The notes beneath the pieces are model-generated. The model worked only from the letters and a program-made list of their open reading frames with translations, searched no databases and was not told where the DNA came from. The position numbers were made by a program, and so were the translations under genes. Positions 11,561 through 22,431 of a DNA stretch of 64,000 nucleotides are shown here, one piece after another; within the stretch, counting starts at the first letter, position 1, and each line of letters begins with the position of its first letter. This stretch comes from Petunia secreta (lineage: Eukaryota; Streptophyta; Magnoliopsida; Solanales; Solanaceae), in contig JARKIP010000038.1 in NCBI GenBank assembly GCA_029990175.1, positions 26,543,501-26,607,500 on the forward strand. Reading direction: 5' to 3'.

Positions 11561-14248
11561 CTATGTGGAGGAGACCGCCATCCCGGCGATCAAACAACAT
11601 TCTTCAAACTTCCCTCTTGGCAAAGGTTTAGTAAGCATGTCTGAACCATTGTCATTAGTGTGGATCTTCTCAAGTGAAAGGAGTTTAGCATCCAACACAT
11701 CTCGAATCCAATGGTACCTCACATCAATATGCTTCGACCTACCATGGAATGTAGAATTCTTGCCAAGATGTATAGCACTCTGACTGTCACAATAAAGCAC
11801 ATATTTCTTCTGAGCAAAACTAATTTCCTTCAAAAACCGCTTCATCCAAAGCAACTCTTTACAGCCTTCAACAGCAGCAATAAGCTCAGCTTCTGTAGTA
11901 GATAGAGCAACACATTTCTGCAACCTAGATTGCCAAGACACAACTCCCCCTGCATAAGTAATCAAGTAGCCAGAAGTAGACTTACGAGTATCAATATCAC
12001 CAGCCATGTCTGAATCAGTGTAACCACAAAGAACAGGTTTCCCTGTACCAAAACACAAACTCTGACTAGTAGTGCCACAAAGATATCTCATTATCCACTT
12101 CACTGCATTCCAATGCTCTCTTCCTGGATTAGAAAGATAACGGCTAACAATACCAACAGCATGAGCAATATCAGGTCTCGTGCAAATCATTGCATACATC
12201 AAACTGCCAACGGCTGAAGCATAAGGAACTTTCTTCATATCTTCCTTCTCAGCAACACTGGAAGGACACTGCTCTCTGCTCAATTTGAAGTGCATAGCTA
12301 ACGGTGTACTGACAGCCTTTGCTTTATCCATGCTGAATCTGCGAAGTACCTTCTGAATGTACTTCTCCTGTGATAACCACAATTTCTTGGCCTCTCTGTC
12401 ACGGACAATCTGAATGCCAAGAATCTGCTTCGTTGGTCCTAAGTCTTTCATAGCAAAAGACTTGTTCAACTCTTGCTTCAACTTCTGAATCCTGTAAGCA
12501 TTATGACCAACAACAAGCATGTCATCAACATAAAGCAATAAAATAATAAAATCATTATCAGAGTATTTCTGCACAAAAACACAATGGTCTGAAGAAGTCT
12601 TCTTGAAACCCTGCTGCTGCATAAAAGACCCAAACTTCCTGTACCACTGCCTGGGAGCTTGTTTCAAGCCATACAAGCTCTTCTTCAATCTGCAAACATA
12701 ATTCTCTTTTCCCTTGACTTCAAAGCCTTCAGGCTGCTCCATATAAATCTCTTCATCTAAATCACCATGGAGAAAAGCAGTTTTAACATCCATTTGCTCA
12801 ACCTCTAAATCTAGACTTGCAGCTAAGCCTAGAACAGCACGAATGGAAGACATCTTCACAACAGGAGCAAATATCTCACTAAAATCAACTCTTTTTTTCT
12901 GTTTAAAGCCCTTGACGACCAGTCTAGCTTTGTACCGTGGGACTGGGTTACCATCTTCATGTTTCACCCTGAAAACCCACCTGTTTTTCAAAGCTTTTCT
13001 GTCTTTAGGAAGCTTAACCAAATCAAAGGTATGATTATCATGCAAGGAATTCATCTCATCTTGCATAGCATCTAACCACTTTTCTTTTTCTTCACTTTTC
13101 ATGGCCTCTTCAAAGCATTCAGGTTCTCCCCCGTCAGTTAGGAGCACCCACTCACCGGGAGGATACCGAGATGAAGGTACACTCACTCTAGAAGATCTTC
13201 TGAGTGAACTCTCTGGAGCATCAACAGTGATTGGTTGCTGGCCAACCACATTATCATCAACTGGAGCATCAACAATATCATCAACCTGCTGGTCATTTTG
13301 AACATGATCATCAACATGGTCATCAACCTGAATTTCAACATTTTCTTTAGGTGCAATAGTCATAGGAACTGGATCAACATCAACTAAGCTCTCACTACTC
13401 TGAGAATCAACTTTCTCAGCCTTGTCAAAATCTTCAATTGTTTGGTCTTCAAAGAACACAACATCACGGCTTCTTACAAGTTTCTTCTCAACTGGATCAT
13501 AGAAACGATAGCCGAATTCATCTTGACCATAACCAATGAAGATACACTGCCTAGTTTTAACATCCAGCTTTGACCTTTCATCTTTAGGAACATGCACAAA
13601 AGCTCTACAGCCAAAGACTCTCAAATGATCATAAGAAACATTCTTACCAAACCAAACTCTATCAGGGACATCACCATCCAAAGCAACAGTAGGAGACAAA
13701 TTGATAACATAAGCCGCAGTATTAAGTGCTTCTGCCTAAAAGGAATCTAGCAGCTTAGCCTCTGAAAGCAAACATCTAACCCTCTCAACAAGTGTTCTGT
13801 TCATCCTCTCTGCTAAGCCATTTAGCTGAGGAGTCTTAGGAGGAGTCTTCTGATGCCGAATACCCTGCGCTCTGCAATAGTTATCAAAAGGACCAATATA
13901 TTCACCACCATTGTCTGTGCGGATGCATTTCAATTTCTTCCCTGTCTGTCTCTCAACCAAGGCCTGAAAATCCTTGAACACATCAAGTACCTGATCCTTG
14001 GTCTTCAAAGGAAACACCCAGAGCTTGCGAGAATGATCATCAATAAAAGTCACAAAATAAAGTGCACCACCTTTAGATCTTTCTTTAAAAGGACCACACA
14101 AATCAGAATGTACCAACTCCAGCAAATCAGGTTTTCTTGAAGGCGGATGACTCTGAAAAGAAACCCTTTTCTGTTTACCGGCTAAGCAATGAACGCATTT
14201 CTTCAATTTTGCTTGCTTTACACCCGAAAGCAAACTCTTCTTAGCCAA
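11561..14248 (-). pseudogene. Tork-like pol: integrase, reverse transcriptase, RNase H (broken)
   Basis: The frame opens at 14248 with the GAG-pre-integrase zinc region (CVHCLAGKQ). It continues through the integrase core (HSDLCGPF, DDHSRKLW, RTDNGGEY, TPQLNGLAERMNR), the integrase C-terminal part, reverse transcriptase (YVDDMLVVG near 12520-12540) and RNase H (ALSTTEAELIAA, HIDVRYHWIRD), ending at 11561. An in-frame TAG at 13736-13738 interrupts the integrase where copia relatives have Trp, which a single G to A change would explain. The frame is also shifted by one base from the upstream Gag-protease frame near 14247-14251. Apart from these two lesions the reading frame is open throughout. 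Confidence 0.9.
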
Positions 14249-15564
14249 ACAATCAATCCCCTTTCACTCATATGACTCAGCCTTCTATGCCATAACTCTG
14301 ATGAAGCATCACTCTCCACCACATTTACTGAGTCACTAGAAATAGAGCCCTGCATAGAATACAAGTTACTAGACTTGTTACCTCGAGCCACGATCAAAGA
14401 ACCTTTAGTCAGCTTCCACTGGCCATTACAAAATGTGCTACAATAGCCATCATCATCAAGCTTTCCTGCAGAAATCAAATTCAGGCGGATATCTGGAACA
14501 TGTTTGACATTTTTAAGAACTAACCTCGAACCATTGTTAGTTTCCAAGCAAACAGTACCAATGCCAATAACCTCAGTTTCACCATCATTACCCATTTTCA
14601 ATACCCCAAAATTACCAGGAGTATAAGAAGAAAAGAACTCTTTCTTCGGCGTGACGTGATAAGAGGCACCTGTATCCACCACCCAGCTAGTCTCATGGCA
14701 AACAAAATTTATGACATCTTCATCATCACCGGCAAAAAGAAGATCAGCTTTGACAACAGTAGCAACACGATTATCATCGTCGCCCTCTTTCTTTTGTTGT
14801 CTCAATTCTTTCTTATATTTAAAACAAAACTTCTTAATATGCCCTCGAATGCCACAATGATCACATGTAAGATTTTTATACCTGGACCTCGACTTGCTTC
14901 TACTTTTATCTCTGTTGTTCTGACCTCTGGACTTGTTTCTCCCCCTATCTTCAGTAACCAAAACATCGGAGTGTGAAGCTGAAGAAGATGAGCCTTGAGA
15001 TTTTCTTCTCATTTCTTCATTTAGAACACCACTCTTAGCATATTCCATAATTACAACACCACTGGGAGCAGAATTAGTCAATGAAACCCGAAGAGTTTCC
15101 CACGAGTCAGGAAGAGCATTCAAAAACCAAAGTCCCTGAATTTCTTCATCAAATCTCACACCCATACCGGACAGCTGGTCAAGGACACCCTGAAAATCAT
15201 TAATATGATCAGAAATAGGTCTGCCCTCTTTATATCTAATATTCATCAATTGATTCAGCAGGAACAACTTATTATTGCCAGTCTTCGAAGCATAAAGTGT
15301 CTCGAGCTTCTCCCACAAACTTCTAGCATGTGTCTCATTCACAATATGATTACGAACATTGTCTTCAACCCATTGTCTAATATAACCACAAACCTGTAAG
15401 TGCTCAAATTCCCAATCTTCATCTGACATAGCCTCGGGCTTGTTAGAAGCAAACACAGGTAAATGCATTTTCTTGACAAATAGAAGATCTTTCATCTTGC
15501 CTTTCCAAATATGGTAATTACTGCCATTTAAACAAACCATCTTGCTCATATTTGCCTCCATCAT
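14218..15564 (-). CDS. Tork-like Gag and protease
   Basis: An open frame of 448 codons encodes the capsid/nucleocapsid precursor. A UBN2-type Gag region (KMVCLNGSNYHIWKGKM; LPDSWETLRVSL) is followed by a basic linker, a CCHC zinc knuckle (CDHCGIRGHIKKFC, about residue 228) and the aspartic protease motif WVVDTGASYHV (about residue 291). The frame enters the GAG-pre-integrase domain (LWHRRLSHMSERGL) and then ends prematurely because of a one-base loss that puts pol out of frame. Gag acts as the structural shell protein of the cytoplasmic particle; the protease would process the polyprotein. Confidence 0.85.
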   Translation of the reverse strand: MMEANMSKMVCLNGSNYHIWKGKMKDLLFVKKMHLPVFASNKPEAMSDEDWEFEHLQVCGYIRQWVEDNVRNHIVNETHARSLWEKLETLYASKTGNNKLFLLNQLMNIRYKEGRPISDHINDFQGVLDQLSGMGVRFDEEIQGLWFLNALPDSWETLRVSLTNSAPSGVVIMEYAKSGVLNEEMRRKSQGSSSSASHSDVLVTEDRGRNKSRGQNNRDKSRSKSRSRYKNLTCDHCGIRGHIKKFCFKYKKELRQQKKEGDDDNRVATVVKADLLFAGDDEDVINFVCHETSWVVDTGASYHVTPKKEFFSSYTPGNFGVLKMGNDGETEVIGIGTVCLETNNGSRLVLKNVKHVPDIRLNLISAGKLDDDGYCSTFCNGQWKLTKGSLIVARGNKSSNLYSMQGSISSDSVNVVESDASSELWHRRLSHMSERGLIVWLRRVCFRV

Positions 15565-15599
15565 TCAAATAGATAAACCACAATCAAATATAACCAGAA

Positions 15600-15611
15600 G
15601 CTCTGATACCA
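15600..15611 (-). other. Primer binding site of the Tork-like element
   Basis: On the - strand this reads TGGTATCAGAGC, complementary to the 3' end of initiator tRNA-Met, three bases inside the 5' LTR. It sets the element orientation independently of the ORFs. Confidence 0.92.
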
Positions 15612-15614
15612 ATA

Positions 15615-16376
15615 TGTTGGGGAGAAACAAGCAATACCAAAATTGCACGACGAGGTAAAGCGGAAAAATACCCAAGTCAAAATACTTCCCACACTATTTG
15701 AATAAGAGGAGCAAACCAATCCAAGCACAAATGAAATATGGGGCAGCCACCAACAACAATAATAGGCTAGGCAAGTAAGCAAAATAATCAAACGACAAGA
15801 GACACCAATTTTACGTGGAAAACCCCTTCAATGTGAAGAGGTAAAAAACCACGGGACCAAAGTCCACAAAAGCTCCACTAATCAGCAACAAGAGTTACAA
15901 ATGTTCTCCAAATTGGCCACAAACAAAGTGCCAAACAACGAGCAACAATAGATAAAAGATAGCACCAAAACTAGGGAACAAAAGGAGAGAAATCACCCAA
16001 ATTCAGCTACAGTTCGTGACCCAGAAACAGAAGCTACAAACAGCAAAATCCAATCTCCACCGTCCAGATCAAAGAACAGGATGTTGAGAACCCCCAGTTC
16101 AAATTTCAGCTTGATCCAACGGTCAACGAGTCGGGAAACGCAGTTTGAAGCGGACTGCCTGAAGCAGAATTTTCTGGAGCAAAAGAACTAAGTTTTTCTT
16201 CTCTCAAAACCCCTAAAACGGCTGCTCTCTATATTTTTCTCTCTTGTCTCATTTCAAACCTAAAAGAGGTCTTATTTATATGTCTTGACATAGTGGGCTA
16301 TTTGGGTAAAAGTGGGCTTGGTCCAAAAGGGTGTTTATTTATCCACATAGGAAGGGAAAAGCCCAAAAACCCAACA
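15615..16376 (-). repeat. 5' LTR of the Tork-like element
   Basis: 762 bp, near-identical to the other LTR. On the - strand a TATA-like word TATAAATA (16273-16280) marks the likely promoter. The stem-loop seen in the other LTR recurs at 15814-15853. Confidence 0.95.
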
Positions 16377-16381
16377 GAATC

Positions 16382-16996
16382 ATGGTGTTCTAGATACGGG
16401 GTTGTAGGAAATTCACCAAATGTTCGGTCTAGAAAATGACAAGAGTGGATGCACTTGGTTAAGGTGATGGATAATCCAGATTCTTTTCTGCGCAATGGCT
16501 TGCGGACGAAGTTCAAGAGTTGGAGCAGCCAGTAGCTAGGCACTCTCCCACAAAATTACTATGTATCAAAATTCAGAGACGGATCCAAAATTTAAAATTT
16601 TTAGGTTTGGGATGTCACTGCACCTACTAACCATTTGAGTTATTGAGTTTGAAAATTAACTTATGTACATATTTAATATATTTCATAATACTTATATATA
16701 GTCTGAGCCAAAAGCTAATGGATTGCAACTTCAATCGTGCATCCACCCCATTTATTTGATATACTATATTAGACTGACACCATTTAAGAATAATATTAAT
16801 GAAAAATAAGTTTGTGACAAGATATAACTGCTTAGACAAAAAATAAGTTTATGCGTTTCAGCTTCGTAATAATGAATATACATACAATTAGATATTGTCT
16901 ACGACAGGTTATACCCTCAATAGATGTCACCATTCTTAACTATGAGTTTAACATCATGAATGAAAATTTTATCACAATAGCCTCTAAGATTGGACA
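16382..16996. other. Intergenic stretch between the retroelement and the SAUR gene
   Basis: The first part continues the sequence interrupted by the retroelement at 10782. No gene is recognised. The right part must contain the SAUR 3' untranslated region. Confidence 0.5.
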
Positions 16997-17371
16997 TCAA
17001 AAACAGAGTAAAATGTGCTGCTTTTTTGGAGACGTGGCACATCTTATGACACTGACAAAGATGTTTTCATCGCAAGGGATCCATAATTTTGATTCAGCAG
17101 TGAAATCATAAATTTCTTGGGCTTGATCTAGCAATGCTTTGAACGTTGGGTGCTTGAGCAAGGTGATTTTAATTACAAACCTCTTTTGGTATTCTCCAAC
17201 ATAAACTACCAAGTGACCCTTTGGAACATCTCTTGGAATAGTCTTCTCTTCATGAAGAAAAGACCATATAGTCCACTTACAACATTTGTCACAATCCGCA
17301 TAAGGTATGACTTTGGATCCCAGCTTCTGCCATTTGTTTTGGCATAACTTGATAAACTTTCCATTCATCAT
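16997..17371 (-). CDS. SAUR: SAUR-like auxin-responsive protein, 124 residues
   Basis: Small auxin-up RNA proteins are short plant proteins, usually intronless and rapidly induced. Several family members promote cell expansion by inhibiting PP2C.D phosphatases and so activating plasma-membrane H+-ATPases. The family core is clear: DVPKGHLVVYVGE near residue 48, then RFVIKITLLKHPTFKALL, an AQEIYDF region and SKLWIPCDENIF, within a single exon. The N-terminal extension (about 45 residues with a CDKCCKW cluster) and a short basic tail are variable in this family. The start is the first of two adjacent ATGs. A poly(T) run at 17409-17428 lies in the presumed leader, and a TATA box and a 58 bp tandem duplication lie upstream. 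Which SAUR subgroup it belongs to cannot be judged here. Confidence 0.92.
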   Translation of the reverse strand: MMNGKFIKLCQNKWQKLGSKVIPYADCDKCCKWTIWSFLHEEKTIPRDVPKGHLVVYVGEYQKRFVIKITLLKHPTFKALLDQAQEIYDFTAESKLWIPCDENIFVSVIRCATSPKKQHILLCF

Positions 17372-17499
17372 GTTGGTATATAGTTGATCAGAATATACAG
17401 AGAGTCAGTTTTTTTTTTTTTTTTTTTTTATAATGAAAGTAGAGGGAGAGGAGAGAGTACTACGTACAGAGTGCTGTGTTTGTATGAGAGTGAGGTGAG

Positions 17500-17510
17500 T
17501 ATATATATAA
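17500..17510 (-). promoter_or_regulatory. Likely TATA box of the SAUR gene
   Basis: Read on the - strand this is TTATATATATAC, about 130 bases upstream of the start codon and directly downstream of the duplicated block. Position and sequence fit a plant core promoter. Confidence 0.6.
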
Positions 17511-17516
17511 GAGTTG

Positions 17517-17632
17517 GGGAAGTGCCAATCTTTTGGGATCATTAAAAGGTCAACATTGCGCTTAGCTGGGAGGCGGGAAGTGCCAATCTTTTGGGATCAT
17601 TAAAAGGTCAACATTGCGCTTAGCTGGGAGGC
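17517..17632. repeat. Perfect 58 bp tandem duplication in the SAUR promoter
   Basis: Copies at 17517-17574 and 17575-17632 are identical base for base. Each contains GGTCAACATT, whose complement holds the W-box core TTGAC, and TGCGCTTAGC. The block ends less than 10 bases from the TATA box, so it doubles whatever sites it holds. No canonical auxin response element (TGTCTC) was seen inside it. Confidence 0.95.
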
Positions 17633-18587
17633 ATTGCACGTGTGATGGCATAACATAATACCGTAATCTGATCGACCGTATAAGCAAAAATAATCTACTT
17701 ACGAACTAGTGCACATTTGGTTGGTGATAGTATTAGATAACGCCCGGATCTAGTTATATGAGACTTTACATTTTATTTTATACAATATCGATATGAAATA
17801 CGAACGTATATTAACAATACATGAATGAAAATATTTAAAGACATAAATTGTTCTTGAAGTAAATACGTAATCACAAGATAACATTCCAATCTTTTCTTTA
17901 ATAATCATTGCATATCAATCACTTTATTATTATAAATTATTAATCATTACTTAACAATTCATATGTTATATTTTTGTATAATTATTATGTGAACTAAATG
18001 ACCTAAGCACTACACTAGATGGGTGACCGCAGCTGTTCCTTTAACAGTAGTACTTCTTGATACGGTAAGGTACGAACATGCATTGCATAATTTAAGAGTA
18101 ATATGCGTCTTTAAATTACGTATGAAAAATTGGCAGTAGCTCTGTTTCATCTTCCCTCTGATAGGCTAATTTTTTATGAGTAGTCTATTGAAATTTTTTA
18201 GTTTACACCCCACAGGTGGAAAATAGAGTAAGATAAGATATGAAAGATGAAATGGGATAAGCTTCTTGGGCAAAGTGCAATACTGCAATGCCCATCTCCC
18301 ACTTATAATTGTTGTGTCATAAGTTATGGACTTCTCAAAAGAGAGGAAACAAAAGAGAAATAGGAGTGGGAAGTGGGGGCTTGAAATCTTTAATTGAGTC
18401 ATGTTCCTTTAAAATTTCAGGTTGATTTGATTAAAAAAAGAAAAAAATATGTATAACGGTTGATATTAAATATTGATGCACACGAAAAAAGGCCAGTTGT
18501 ATTGGAGGAGGATTGGCAAAAGCTTTACAAATTTTATTTACGTGGATTATGTAAAGAATTTTTATACTATTACTACAATTTTACTTA
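17633..18587. other. Intergenic stretch, nothing recognised
   Basis: AT-rich sequence upstream of the SAUR gene. Open frames are short and have no family features. Confidence 0.5.
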
Positions 18588-18885
18588 TTCCATCTGTTTT
18601 AATTTATGTGAGTTATTTGACTCGGCACGATGTTTAAGAAAAGAGTTAAGACTTTTAAAATTTATGGTATTAAATATGCCAAAACATGTATGTGACTATA
18701 AAGCTTTTGAAATTTATTGTCTTAAATATATGACAAATCATAATATTTGTGTGGCTAGAAAGCTTCCTATTAAGGCTATATTAAAAAGTCTAAGTTGATA
18801 TATTTTATAAATTTAGAAAATAATCATTCTTTTTGGAATTAAATAAAAAAGAAATAGCGTCACGTAAATTAGAATGGAATGGAGT
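18588..18885. mobile_element. Stowaway-like MITE (approximate ends)
   Basis: The left end contains TTCCATCTGTTTTAATTTAT, and the right end contains GTCACGTAAATTAGAATGG followed by AATGGAG, its approximate complement. This is the TIR pattern of Solanaceae Stowaway-related MITEs. No perfect TA duplication was found, so the ends are approximate. Confidence 0.55.
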
Positions 18886-20442
18886 GAAAGTTGTATTTAA
18901 GTGACTGGCTGGATGCAAACTTTTTCACAGGTTAATCCAATTACTAGAGCACTAGATTATTAATTTGGCTAAGTGGTGCTGATGTTGAAGATTAAGATTG
19001 AGCCTAAACTTTTCTTATCGTTATCAACTCTTTAAGTTTTTGCACGCGTAACTTTTTAATACGTAGGTAAGTTTTATGCTAATGTAATTATCCATTACTC
19101 TCCATCCAATAAACACAGACAGTGCATATTGCCGTACAGTGGTTATCTTTATGTAGTGCACATTATTTTTCTACACTTGAATACCAGAATTTAATATATG
19201 CATGTTAATTTGCCTATTTGTGACTTTTGTTATCCGAGTTTAGTATGTATATGGAACATTTAGAAAGAGAAACATAGGGCATTGGTCCGAGGAAAAATGC
19301 AGTCCGACTTTGGATATACCAGATTTTAATATATGCTTCCTGCTTCTGATTTTTCTTGTTTTCTTCTTTTTATTTCAGTTAGTTGCTAGTGAGCATGATC
19401 ATAGTGAAATAGCCATTACTATGTGCAATTGTAATAAAGCTTGTTTAGAATGTTAGGAAGGATTGGCAGACTTTGAAAACTTAATTATCTTGTTGTATTG
19501 AAGGTTCTCCAAATGGATGATAAAAGATTCATATAAGAGCATCATGTCTTTCTATTCATTATATGCTATAAGCATGCTTATCTTACAAATACTAGTAATT
19601 ATTGACTAAATAGAAAATTGTGGTGGAAATAAGCCAGTGACCCTGTAGTTCAATATGCTTCCAAAAGTTACTGTGGCATTGATCTCCAACGTCTCATTTT
19701 CATGAACAACAAAGAATTTGCTGAAAATAAAAACTAAGGCAGAGGAAGAATCCGCTTTTAAATTTTCATAATTGGTAAAGAAGGAGATAATATCTTGCCA
19801 TTATGAGAGTACTCTATCCTTTTTAGTCTTGACCCAAAAAAACGTTTCATTTCTGCATTTACAAACTATCTAATCTATTAATTTTCATTTCTAATGCCGT
19901 CGTGATTTGTTTGACACACTTTTGAGTTCAGCTTTTTATTAGGCTGAAAATGTGATAGGATATATGAAACTCACAATCTCATTTACTTCTTGTTAGTAAG
20001 ACGCCATTTCAATATTTTCATTTACTTAGGCAACTGTCATTTTATTTTTTAACCTCTGTATCTACTCAAACACAACCAGAAAATGGAATACAGAAGTAGT
20101 GAGTTTTGTGACATTGAAGAATTGATGGTGCTGTATGTGCAAAAGGTAGACTTGCAACGGTAGAGCTACATTGAGGTTGAATTTTTGTTGGAATTAACCT
20201 CGACACAAATAGCTCTTCCATTCTAGCTTTTTTTCCTACCAACATTCAATTTTCATCAAACAACTTCCAAAGACAGGTTAAAACTTAAAAACACCATTTG
20301 AGATTTGTTTGAAAAATGAAATGTTTTACATTTCCATAAAGGAAAAAAAGACAACGGTTTCAAAGCATTACAGTAAGGAAAGAATATTGGTCATTTTGAT
20401 TGGAAAATATAATAACATGGTATCTGCCATGCTACCAACAGG
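18886..20442. other. Intergenic stretch, nothing recognised
   Basis: About 1.5 kb of AT-rich sequence with no supported coding or repeat structure. Confidence 0.5.
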
Positions 20443-20628
20443 CAGGGGCGGAGGGAGTGTAGTGAAGGGGGGTTCGGCCGAACCACCAAGTATTGGTCCA
20501 AATTTTGTATTTGTTTTAAAAAAAATTCATATAATCTTTACAAATTATTAAGTTAGAACCTCGTAATTTAAACAGACTAGAATCTTGAACTCCTGAACTC
20601 CTAAACTTTAATTCTGGCTTCGCCTCTG
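20443..20628. mobile_element. Short hAT MITE (186 bp)
   Basis: The termini CAGGGGCGGAG and CTTCGCCTCTG are imperfect inverted repeats of the CAGGGGCGGA type, and the flanks carry the same 8 bp, CCAACAGG (20435-20442 and 20629-20636). Together these define a hAT MITE. The interior has no coding capacity. Confidence 0.85.
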
Positions 20629-21071
20629 CCAACAGGCATGATATTCTTGGAGCATACCACAAGAATGTGGTATCTTAATCAACAGAACCTTAGCGGTTAC
20701 ATGAGAGAAGTTTATTCAAAATCCACTAGGAATACAATTCAAATCTTTCGATATTTTTCACTCGAACAATTCTTTGCTTTACTATTCCATGAAACTTTTT
20801 GGGAACATATTCTCCATAGTCACTTAATCAGCATACTATTGGCTTAACAACTATTGTATGTCTGATAAATAGCAACTCCACCGCCATTGAATTTGACATG
20901 CATATGCTAATTACTCAGGATGCTTAGTATCATATATTTTCAATTTTTGAGATATTTATAGCTACATGTATAAAATTTTCGTCGACATCACCTGATACTG
21001 GTACACCCACACAAACCATATAGATCCGCCTATACGTGCGGCAATGGAGGAGGATTGAGTTGAAACATTGA

Positions 21072-21260
21072 TTTTTTTTTTTTTTTTTTTTTTTGGAAAC
21101 TCTAAAGCTATCAATCAACTTTATTAAAAAAACTAGCACCCTCATAAAATCCGGAACGGCATTTACATGTTACACCTGAGATTTGAGCTTTGAACTCCTT
21201 TACCACTTCATTAGTGAATTCCCTTGTGTCAAGTGGGTTCTATGGTGTGTATGAAAAAAT
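21072..21260 (-). mobile_element. Retroposed 3' end with poly(A) tail
   Basis: On the - strand an AATAAA signal (complement at 21120-21125) is followed about 25 bases later by a 23-base poly(A) run (T run at 21072-21094). That order is expected of a reverse-transcribed polyadenylated RNA, such as a LINE 3' end or a processed transcript. The body upstream (to about 21260) is not recognised, so the source is unknown. Confidence 0.4.
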
Positions 21261-21352
21261 CTAATTCTAACCCTTTTTACGTAGTATTATTATTGGTATT
21301 TTTACCATGTACGTCCGGTGAATTTTATTTTGAACTAAAAATAGCCACATTT

Positions 21353-21488
21353 AAAAATATTTACCCGAGCTGGTTGTTTGGGTAAACATATTTTATTCCA
21401 TAGCCGCAATATATTCCAATAAAAATATTTACCCGAACTGGTTGTTTGGGTAAACATATTTTATTCCATAGCCGCAATATATTCCAAG
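21353..21488. repeat. 68 bp tandem duplication
   Basis: Copies at 21353-21420 and 21421-21488 differ at about two positions. Beyond them, words such as AATGGTATACAAGTTTGAT recur near 21520 and 21600, so the duplication belongs to a larger repeat. Confidence 0.9.
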
Positions 21489-22431
21489 CTGGTATATCCG
21501 GTAGCCATAGTATACCCCAATGGTATACAAGTTTGATTTGTCACAACATAACCATGCTTCTATTGTATACCTTTTTAGAATACGGTATACCACAATGGTA
21601 TACAAGTTTGATACCCTAATGTTGTGGCTGTGTGGTTAAGGAATGTTTAAACAAAACTTGGATCATGGTCGGGTAATATTTTAGTGTGAACTAACTAGTT
21701 TTAAAAAATTTTCATAATTATTCGACCTAAGGAGTTCAATTGAACCTTCTTGCTTATGAATAGCTCCGCCCCTAGGCACGCGTACCTCACTTCATCCTGT
21801 GATACTGTGTTATATCAATCAACATGGGTGTTAGTTCTACTAAAGCCGAGAGCTGGAGTAGACAAGAACAGGAGTAGAGATCACACAGAGAGTTAAGGTG
21901 TATTAAGTCCTTTGCGGGAAAGGGAAATCTATGTATTTTCCCCATTAAATAGGGATGTAGAGCACATGAAATTTTGGCCCTACCACCAAAAGCCCACGGG
22001 GGGATCACAGCATTATATTGCATGGGCCATAAAGGCTCAATCCAAGCAATGATTTGATTGGACTCGCGCACTTCATTTGCACGTGCGATTTCTCCACAAT
22101 ACTCAATACCCAACCTATTTTTCCAAAGAAAGAATGTCAGAGAATACCAATTACTCGAAATGGTAAAGTTTCATAAGTCTGTTAGGGTACTTCAAGTAAA
22201 AAAAGACAATTCCATTTTAATTGTCAACTTCTAGAGAAGGTTAAAATGCACTGAACAGCCCATTCACTATCTTACATAGAGAAAGTTACTAGTATTAACA
22301 TTTTTACCTCTCAAATATGGACAAAATATGAGAGGTCATATTTCAGTTTTTTCCAGAAGGGAAAAGAAAGAAACCATGGAAAAGGTGACAGAAATTGACA
22401 TAAAGAGGTAAGAGTGTCAGTGCATAAATAT
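21489..22431. other. Translin 3' flank and unassigned repeat-like sequence
   Basis: The part next to 22431 must contain the translin 3' untranslated region. An open frame on the - strand at 21787-22113 has no recognisable domain and may belong to an old LTR or other repeat. A terminal word TAGCTCCGCCCCTAG near 21758-21774 resembles the end of another small transposon, but its partner end was not found. Confidence 0.35.

Larger units (their letters stand above)
10783..16376 (-). mobile_element. Ty1/copia LTR retrotransposon, Tork-like
   Basis: A 5594 bp element is delimited by two 762 bp LTRs and a perfect 5 bp target duplication GAATC (10778-10782 and 16377-16381). Coding order on the - strand is Gag, protease, integrase, reverse transcriptase, RNase H, the copia order. 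By eye the two LTRs differ at two sites only (around 10898/15730 and 11456/16287), so the insertion is recent. Even so, the coding region has one frameshift and one in-frame stop, so this copy is not autonomous. The lineage call rests on the RT and RNase H style and compact size, and is an inference. Confidence 0.95.

Noticed and set aside
21787..22113. 108-residue - strand open frame downstream of translin
   Set aside because: No recognisable domain; sequence looks repeat-derived, but this could not be shown.
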